Made by a program: the position numbers and the translations under genes
Assembly (NCBI GenBank): GCA_000151295.1
Contig: GG745334.1
Span: forward strand, 383,634-394,890
DNA: 11,257 nt
Direction of reading: 5' to 3'
From: Allomyces macrogynus ATCC 38327
Taxonomy: Eukaryota; Blastocladiomycota; Blastocladiomycetes; Blastocladiales; Blastocladiaceae
The notes under the pieces: model-generated
Database searches by the model: none
Told to the model about the DNA's origin: nothing
What the model saw: only the letters and a program-made list of their open reading frames with translations
Shown: positions 6,384-11,257 of the stretch, piece after piece
Position numbering within the stretch: position 1 is the stretch's first letter
Layout: each line of letters begins with the position of its first letter

Positions 6384-9059
6384 ATGCTGCCCTGGCGCAT
6401 CGACGACTTTTCCTCGTCGGACGACGACGACCATGCCACCAACCGCCAGCTTGCCAGCGACAATGCCGCCGCGCTGCTCGCACCGTTTGCGCGCTCAACC
6501 GGCGCATCTGACCGCTCCGCGCCGACCCCGCCCACCTACTCGGCCCCGACCAGCGCCACGCCTGCACCGATCCCGATCCCTGCCCCCGCGCCCAACGATG
6601 CCTCCGACGCCGACGCCCTGACGCGCGCGCTCGACCGTGCCGTGCCCGACGCCGCGGCCATCGCGCTCTCGCACCGGCTAACGGCTGAACTCGCCCGTCT
6701 TCACGCTCACCCAGCGGCGTCAGCGCCCGCGCATGTGCGCCGCACGACGGCCACCTACGGCACGGCAACCCCGCCGCTGATCCGCACCGCATCAAGCACC
6801 GCCGCCCTCCCGCTCGCTGCGAGCGCCGACTCGGCGCGCATGCGCCGCGGCACGTCCACTTGGTCGTCGCAGGTCCTGCTCGCGAATAACAGCAGCGGCG
6901 CATCGACCCCCGCGTCGGCGGCGGCCGTTGATTCGCCTTTGCCCGTGCGCCGACGTGCAGGCGCACATTTTGCGGTCGAGGAAGATGAGGGGGTTGCAGA
7001 CGACCTGGCGATGCTCCTCCCCACAGCCCCTTTGCTACCGGCTCCGCCACCACCGCCGCCGCCGGGCGTATCGGTCGCGACGAATGACCGGTCGCGGCAG
7101 GTCAAGGCCTATCTCGAGGACCGGTACGCGGCCGTCGCGCTGTCGCTCGCCCCGCTTGATCCCGGCGACCCGCGGCCCGCGCCGGGGTACAACCCACTTC
7201 GCGCGCTGCGACGACGACGACGCGCGTCTGGCACACAACCTGCCAGTGCGCGGCACCACCACCGCAAGAACGTGTCGGTCTCGACTGTTACGGCGTCGCT
7301 CCTCTCGTCCGAGTCCGAGATGGGCGGCGACGTCCTCCCACTCAGCGGGAGCGGAACCGCGCCGGTCCCTCCACCGCTGCCGCCACAACCAGTCTTCCCG
7401 TTTGGTCGCAAGAAACGGTTCTGCGAGTGGGAAGTTGATAACCTCGAGCTGGCACGCGACGTGGCCGAAATGCGCGCGCCGCCACCACCGCCACCACCAC
7501 TAGCGCCCCCGGAATTGCCCCCGCGCGAGTCGGCCGTGTCGACGCCCGACAGTGCCCGCCGTGATCGTCGTGGAAGTAGCTCGATCGAGCTTCTCTCGGC
7601 GGGCGGGTCGTCGCACAGCGGTCCGGCGAGTGGAAGTGCCGGTGCAGCTGCCGCTCCACCCGATGCGCCAGTCCGGCCCACGATCGACACGGGTCTCGCC
7701 GCACCGCCCATCGAGCCCACCAAGGACAGCGGTGGCCCCAGCGGCGCGAAGGGTCTCGTCGCGTCTCTCCTCCGCGCGTCACCGTCGCAAATCAAGCTCC
7801 ACCGCCCCACGACAGCCGATAAGCGCACGTCGTTGCTGGTGCCGAGCGCGTCGCAGGACCGCGCTCTCCCGTCGCCCGCATCCCCGATTCTCGGCGCGCT
7901 CACGTCGCCGACCGACCCGCCGACCGCACCGCTGTTATCGCCCACGCGCTCCGACCAGCAACCTCTGATCGTACCTGACGGACAGACGCTCGCGAAACGC
8001 GTCAGTTTCTTTGGCCTCGCCAGCAACTCGGTGCCGCTGCTCGACACGGGCGAGGACGACGAGTGGACACCCGTCACGCCCGCGCAGGTGCGCGCGTGGC
8101 GCGCGAAACTGCAGGCCGCGTCTCTGGTCCCGCCTCGGTGCGCTACGGCCGTGCGCGACGCGCAAAGGCGATCTGCCTCGCTCGCGTCGTCAATCAGTGT
8201 GGCCACGGTGTCGGCGCAGACGATGGCCGAAGTCGCGAAGCGCATGGCCGTGCAGGCGGCCGAACGGCGTGCCCTTGATGCGTTCCCGGGTGTAAATGAA
8301 CCTCGGGATGCGGTGGGGCCCGTGCCGCCGGGCGAGACAGCGGCGCGGCTGCAGCAGAGCGCCCAGGCGCTGGACGAGGTCGAGGCGCACTTGCAGACGC
8401 TGAGGGCGCGGCAGGTGGCCGCGGTCGAGGCCGATGCCGAGGCGTATGCGGGCGCAATGGAGGACTTGCAGTGGGAACTGAGCAGCAAGTATTTGCAGAC
8501 AGTGCGGCACGCTTTCACACTCTCATTTTTATTTCACGTTGGCTCACTCGCGGCTCTTCGCCCCATCACTAGATCAAGCGGCTCGACGACGGCGCACACG
8601 GCCGATTCCACGCGCACCGCGACGAAGCGCTCGAGCTCTTCTACACGCTGCTCGCGTACCTGCTCGCCCTCTCTACTCGCGGCTCTGGACAATCCTGCTC
8701 CGCGATTCGTGGCGTGCGCAAAGTCGCGTCGGTCATTGCAAGTGCGGCGCGGTGGGTCATGCGCCGGCGCGCAACACGCCGCGCCGTCGGCACGACACTC
8801 TCGCCGAGTTCGTCACGGTGGGGGGTTCGATCCGGCATCAATGGCCGCGGCACTGGCGCGCGCGTCCGAGGCATTGCTCAACCATGATGACACGGCGGGT
8901 GGTGGAGTGGGGGAGGGTAGGGGCACGGTCGCGTCGCCAGGGGCCGGGTGGGATCCGTTTTCGGTGCGCGCGGATAGTCCGGGGGTGCGGGCGCGGGTGC
9001 GCGAGGGGAGCGCGGGAGGGGCCGCCACGCCGCGACCAGTTGCGAGCGTCGCGTCGTGA
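6384..9059 (+). CDS. Unrecognised long disordered Pro/Ser/Ala-rich protein with C-terminal helical region
   Basis: I do not recognise this protein. Exon 1 (6384-8501, 706 codons) is one uninterrupted frame with strong GC-rich codon bias. It has an acidic start (residues 7-16, DDFSSSDDDD), seven-proline runs at 221-227 and 366-372, a basic motif YNPLRALRRRRRA at 269-281, a conserved-looking patch GRKKRFCEWEVD at 341-352, long Ser/Pro/Ala stretches, and a predicted helical, possibly coiled-coil segment at about 650-706. Intron 8502-8572 (71 nt, GTGCGG, CTCAC, TAG) leads in phase to exon 2 (from 8573), which continues the charged helix and has a short hydrophobic run ELFYTLLAYLLAL. The 3' end is uncertain. 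If exon 2 is read through, the stop is 8885-8887 (810 residues). If a 67-nt intron 8742-8808 is removed (GTGCGG donor, but weak GAG acceptor), the frame continues to 9059 (845 residues). The layout suggests a scaffold, perhaps membrane-associated; that is inference. Confidence 0.7.
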   Translation: MLPWRIDDFSSSDDDDHATNRQLASDNAAALLAPFARSTGASDRSAPTPPTYSAPTSATPAPIPIPAPAPNDASDADALTRALDRAVPDAAAIALSHRLTAELARLHAHPAASAPAHVRRTTATYGTATPPLIRTASSTAALPLAASADSARMRRGTSTWSSQVLLANNSSGASTPASAAAVDSPLPVRRRAGAHFAVEEDEGVADDLAMLLPTAPLLPAPPPPPPPGVSVATNDRSRQVKAYLEDRYAAVALSLAPLDPGDPRPAPGYNPLRALRRRRRASGTQPASARHHHRKNVSVSTVTASLLSSESEMGGDVLPLSGSGTAPVPPPLPPQPVFPFGRKKRFCEWEVDNLELARDVAEMRAPPPPPPPLAPPELPPRESAVSTPDSARRDRRGSSSIELLSAGGSSHSGPASGSAGAAAAPPDAPVRPTIDTGLAAPPIEPTKDSGGPSGAKGLVASLLRASPSQIKLHRPTTADKRTSLLVPSASQDRALPSPASPILGALTSPTDPPTAPLLSPTRSDQQPLIVPDGQTLAKRVSFFGLASNSVPLLDTGEDDEWTPVTPAQVRAWRAKLQAASLVPPRCATAVRDAQRRSASLASSISVATVSAQTMAEVAKRMAVQAAERRALDAFPGVNEPRDAVGPVPPGETAARLQQSAQALDEVEAHLQTLRARQVAAVEADAEAYAGAMEDLQWELSSKYLQTVRHAFTLSFLFHVGSLAALRPITRSSGSTTAHTADSTRTATKRSSSSTRCSRTCSPSLLAALDNPAPRFVACAKSRRSLQVRRGGSCAGAQHAAPSARHSRRVRHGGGFDPASMAAALARASEALLNHDDTAGGGVGEGRGTVASPGAGWDPFSVRADSPGVRARVREGSAGGAATPRPVASVAS

Positions 9060-9227
9060 TGTGCCCGCTCGTTTGCGCTGGAAGGAGGGCCCAGTTTTGG
9101 CGGCTGCAGTGTACAGAAGATTTCCACTTGATAGATCTGCACCCGTGTCGCTCTCGCTGTCGTTGCTCTTGCCCCAATCGACCTCATGCTCCGCAGTGAC
9201 TGATATACTCGCTAAATCCTCCACTCT

Positions 9228-9964
9228 CTACAAACCGGCATACTCGTCGAGACTCCCCACGCGGTTCTTCTGGCCCATCCACCAGTAGACGACCAGGAAC
9301 AGAAACGCGATCCAGACGAGCGTCGACTGCGACGTGCTTGTTCCGGATGCGGCCGGTGCGGTTGCTGTCGGTGCGGATGCCGTGGCTGGACCGGCACTTG
9401 CGGCCGTAGAAGCAGTAGGCGACGACACCGTGGGAGAGGTCGGAGACCCAGGCGAGGTGGGCGACTTGGGCGCCGACCCGAGCACGCGGCCGGTACCCTC
9501 AAACGCGGCGGGCGCAATGTGTTGCTGGATTTTGCGCTCGAGCTCGGACGGCTACCGGTGGATGGAGACCGAGTCAGGGGCGCGCACAAATCACCTCAAA
9601 CGTGGGGAAACGACGCGTACATTGGCGCCGACGACCGTGGCCAGCAACTTGGACGCCTTGTAGAGATGGAACGTGGGCATCGACGAGACTGAGCACTGCC
9701 TGGCCACGTCCTATCCATGGCGACCGGACCGGTGAGCACATATCGCGCAGGTTGCTCAAAAAATGGCTTGCGTACGGGCAGGTCGTCGACGTTGATCTTG
9801 TAGAACGCGGCGGCCGGATACTTGGCGGCGAGCGCGTCATACCGTGGGGCAATGGCCTTGCAGGGCCCGCACCACACGGCGTACCAGTCGACGACGGTCA
9901 GCTTTTGCTGCGCAATGGCGCGCTTGAAGTCCGGGAACGACGCGATCAGCGTGACGGCGGGCAT
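9228..9964 (-). CDS. Thioredoxin with Ser/Pro/Thr-rich linker and C-terminal transmembrane anchor (3 exons)
   Basis: Thiol-disulfide oxidoreductase of the thioredoxin fold, apparently tail-anchored to a membrane. Exons 9964-9776, 9710-9621, 9551-9228 give 200 residues. The N-terminal domain has the active site WCGPC (residues 31-35, Cys32/Cys35), the preceding buried Asp26, the central KINVDDLPDVA segment across the first junction, the cis-proline motif MPT (Pro75) and the VVGAN/PSELERKIQQHI end across the second junction. Both introns (65 and 69 nt) are phase 0, with GTACGC donors and CTCAC or CTGAC branch-like motifs. After residue 105 comes a linker of about 55 residues rich in Ser, Pro, Thr and Ala. 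It is followed by a hydrophobic aromatic segment (about 170-186, TLVWIAFLFLVVYWWMG) and 14 mostly polar residues. There is no N-terminal signal peptide, so the catalytic domain should face the cytosol (inference). Ordinary thioredoxins are about 105 residues. It converges with the gene ending at 9059. Confidence 0.93.
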
Positions 9965-10025
9965 CGTGGCGATGGTTGGGGGAGGGTCGTGATGGGTCGG
10001 TTGTGCGCGTGTCGGCCGCGCGCGT

Positions 10026-10060
10026 GCTGCGTCGCGTCAGGCCGGGCGCTGCGTCGCGTC
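10026..10060. repeat. 13-bp direct repeat upstream of the thioredoxin gene
   Basis: GCTGCGTCGCGTC occurs exactly at 10026-10038 and 10048-10060, a 22-bp period, and lies 62-96 bp upstream of the thioredoxin ATG. Two turns of helix apart, it could be a transcription-factor site pair; the function is unknown. Confidence 0.6.
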
Positions 10061-10372
10061 TTAGTCCAAGTGCGGCGGGTGCGCCGCGACAGGGTGCGGT
10101 CGTGCAGTGCAGAGCTGGCCGAGAGGCTGGCCGTGAACAGCGCGAGCACGACTGTCGGCACACAACGGGCAAGGTGGTGGTGGTGGATCAAAGAACACGT
10201 GATCGTGTCAAAAGCAACCACTTTCAAAATCACGCCAAGCTGGCGGCCCACCACAAACAAGAAAAATCGACCGTCGAAGGAGCACGCCGAGGCGCGTCCT
10301 CAACTCGAATTTAAATCGGAAATTCAACAGCAAACGACGAACGAGACAAGGCAGATGAAGCGCAGGCAACCG

Positions 10373-10400
10373 CAACCAACTAACCAACCAACCAACCAAC
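10373..10400. repeat. CCAA tetranucleotide repeat
   Basis: A near-perfect CCAA/AACC microsatellite of about seven units with one CTAA variant. In the transcript of the RNA-binding gene it would read as repeated UUGG. Confidence 0.85.
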
Positions 10401-10585
10401 GATGAAAGCAGACGACGAAAAGCGAAACAAACAACAAAAATTGATGAATGCAAAGACAACCGCCGAGAACCGTAACCGTGCGTCCAAAACACCAAAATGA
10501 ATGAACCTCATCAAAAGGAAACCAAATCAACCGCCGCCGACTGTGCCGACCGCTCCGGCACACATGCTTCCCACCACATCTCCTC

Positions 10586-11257
10586 TTACCAGAACGAGAA
10601 CCCGGCCGTGTACCGGTACTGTTGCGCCGGGTCGCCACCGGCCGCCGCGGCCGCGCCATTCGCCTGCGCGGCAGCGGCAGCGCCGTTGGCCTGCTGCTGC
10701 GTCATCGCATCGCCCGGGACAACCTCGGGCGTGGGCGGCGTGCCCGCGGCCGCGGCCACAGCCGCCGCACCACCCTCAGCGGGAGCCACGGCAGCCACTA
10801 CATTCGGCGACGCCGGCGACCCCGCGGCCGGGGCCATGGGCGCCTTGCCGTACCCGTAGCCAGCGGCCGCGGGGTAAGGGTACCCGTACATGGGCATTTC
10901 GGCCGGGTGCGCGCCAGCGGGCAAAGCGTAGGCCGCCGGGTGCGGGATCGGGTGCTGGCCAACGGCGGCCGCGGCGGCAGAGGGCTGCTGCGGCTGCTGC
11001 GCCGCCACCTGCTGCTGGTGCTGCTGGGGCACGAGGTGGTGCGCCTGCTGGTGCTGGTGGTGCACTTGGTGGTGCTGGTGGTGGTGGTGCGCGTGCGCGT
11101 GGTGGTGGCCGTGGTGGTGGAACCCGTGGTGCTGGTGGTGGTGCATCCCATGGTGGTGGTGGTGGTGGTGGTGGTGGTGCGGCGTCGGGTTGGGCCGGCC
11201 CCACGAGAGCCGCACACTTGTTGGCGCCAAGCGGCAGGCCGTTCAGCTCAGCAATCG
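10586..11257 (-). CDS. NAM8/NGR1/RBP45-type RNA-binding protein, C-terminal part with His-rich tail (partial, apparent frameshift)
   Basis: The gene runs off the window's right edge, so only the end of the last RRM and the C-terminal tail are present. From the edge, IAELNGLPLGANK is read in one frame and VRLSWGRPNPTP in the next. Together they match the last helix-strand of the third RRM of NAM8, NGR1, Csx1 and plant RBP45/47 proteins, which bind U-rich or A/U-rich RNA. One extra base near 11216 separates the frames. The tail of about 200 residues starts with ten consecutive His and has 33 His in about 50 residues, then Gln-, Ala-, Pro- and Gly/Tyr-rich low-complexity sequence, ending in FSFW at the TAA 10588-10586. 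His codons are almost all CAC. Such tails are typical of proteins that form granules or condensates, which is inference here. Which family member it is cannot be decided without the missing RRMs. Confidence 0.78.
11151..11179. repeat. GGT/CAC trinucleotide microsatellite encoding poly-His
   Basis: An uninterrupted TGG/GGT run in the plus strand, read as CAC His codons on the minus strand. Interrupted copies extend down to about 11040. It probably arose by replication slippage and may vary in length between strains. Confidence 0.85.

Larger units (their letters stand above)
9965..10585. other. Intergenic region: thioredoxin promoter and 3' region of the RNA-binding gene
   Basis: No gene is supported. 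The half next to the thioredoxin (9965-10180) is GC-rich and contains a 13-bp direct repeat. The half next to the RNA-binding gene (about 10230-10560) is A/C-rich on the plus strand, so it is U/G-rich in the transcript of the RNA-binding gene, as expected for its 3' UTR. Confidence 0.5.

Noticed and set aside
7109..8518. 469-codon open frame on the minus strand opposite the disordered-protein gene
   Set aside because: It is antisense to a well-supported frame, with Arg/Ser/Gly/Ala-rich composition typical of a GC-rich shadow; no domain or splice context.
10580..10590. GGTAAGAG overlapping the stop of the RNA-binding gene as a 5' splice site
   Set aside because: Donors elsewhere in the window are GTACGY/GTGCGN-like, and no downstream coding exon is visible before the thioredoxin promoter.
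10776..11217. Poly-Pro and poly-Thr open frames over the His-rich tail
   Set aside because: They are the other frames of a CAC microsatellite. The His frame is supported because it follows VRLSWGRP and ends in a natural low-complexity tail.
1..11257. Mobile element, CRISPR array, biosynthetic cluster, tRNA or novel defence system
   Set aside because: No transposase, terminal repeats, regular repeat-spacer pattern, tRNA-like fold or functionally linked gene set was seen; the genes are ordinary unlinked eukaryotic functions.

Overview
The window looks like a GC-rich fungal genome segment. It is densely packed with intron-bearing genes on both strands. Splicing explains nearly all reading-frame changes: about 15 short introns (mostly 61-86 nt) have GTRNGY-type donors, CTGAC or CTCAC branch-like motifs and YAG acceptors. 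The set of housekeeping eukaryotic genes includes a TVP15/COPI-associated type Golgi protein, which points to a fungus. The lineage cannot be fixed from the sequence; a basidiomycete or an early-diverging fungus such as a blastocladiomycete would both fit.

Layout. Positions 1-610 hold a GC-rich leader and promoter region with two CACGTG boxes. 611-2375 (+) is the GPI-transamidase subunit PIG-U/GAB1 in five exons. 2742-3582 (+) is the exosome cap subunit CSL4 in five exons. 3792-4580 (+) is a four-helix TVP15-like Golgi membrane protein in four exons. 4631 to about 5992 (-) is an ASH2/BRE2-type SPRY subunit of COMPASS with an unresolved 5' end, tail to tail with TVP15 and only 50 bp apart. 6384-9059 (+) is a long, disordered, Pro/Ser-rich protein that I do not recognise; it is divergent from ASH2 and has a TATA box. 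9228-9964 (-) is a thioredoxin with a C-terminal membrane anchor. 10586-11257 (-) is the 3' part of an RRM protein of the NAM8/NGR1/RBP45 type with a very histidine-rich tail, cut by the window edge and carrying an apparent one-base frameshift.

The genes do not form a pathway. They are neighbours serving the ER (PIG-U), nuclear RNA decay (CSL4), Golgi (TVP15), chromatin (ASH2), redox at a membrane (thioredoxin) and RNA binding. I see no tRNA, rRNA, CRISPR, transposon or cluster-like novel system. The most interesting items are the tail-anchored thioredoxin, the poly-His RNA-binding protein with a U-rich 3' region, an intron of 3n length inside a TVP15 transmembrane helix, and the uncharacterised disordered protein.
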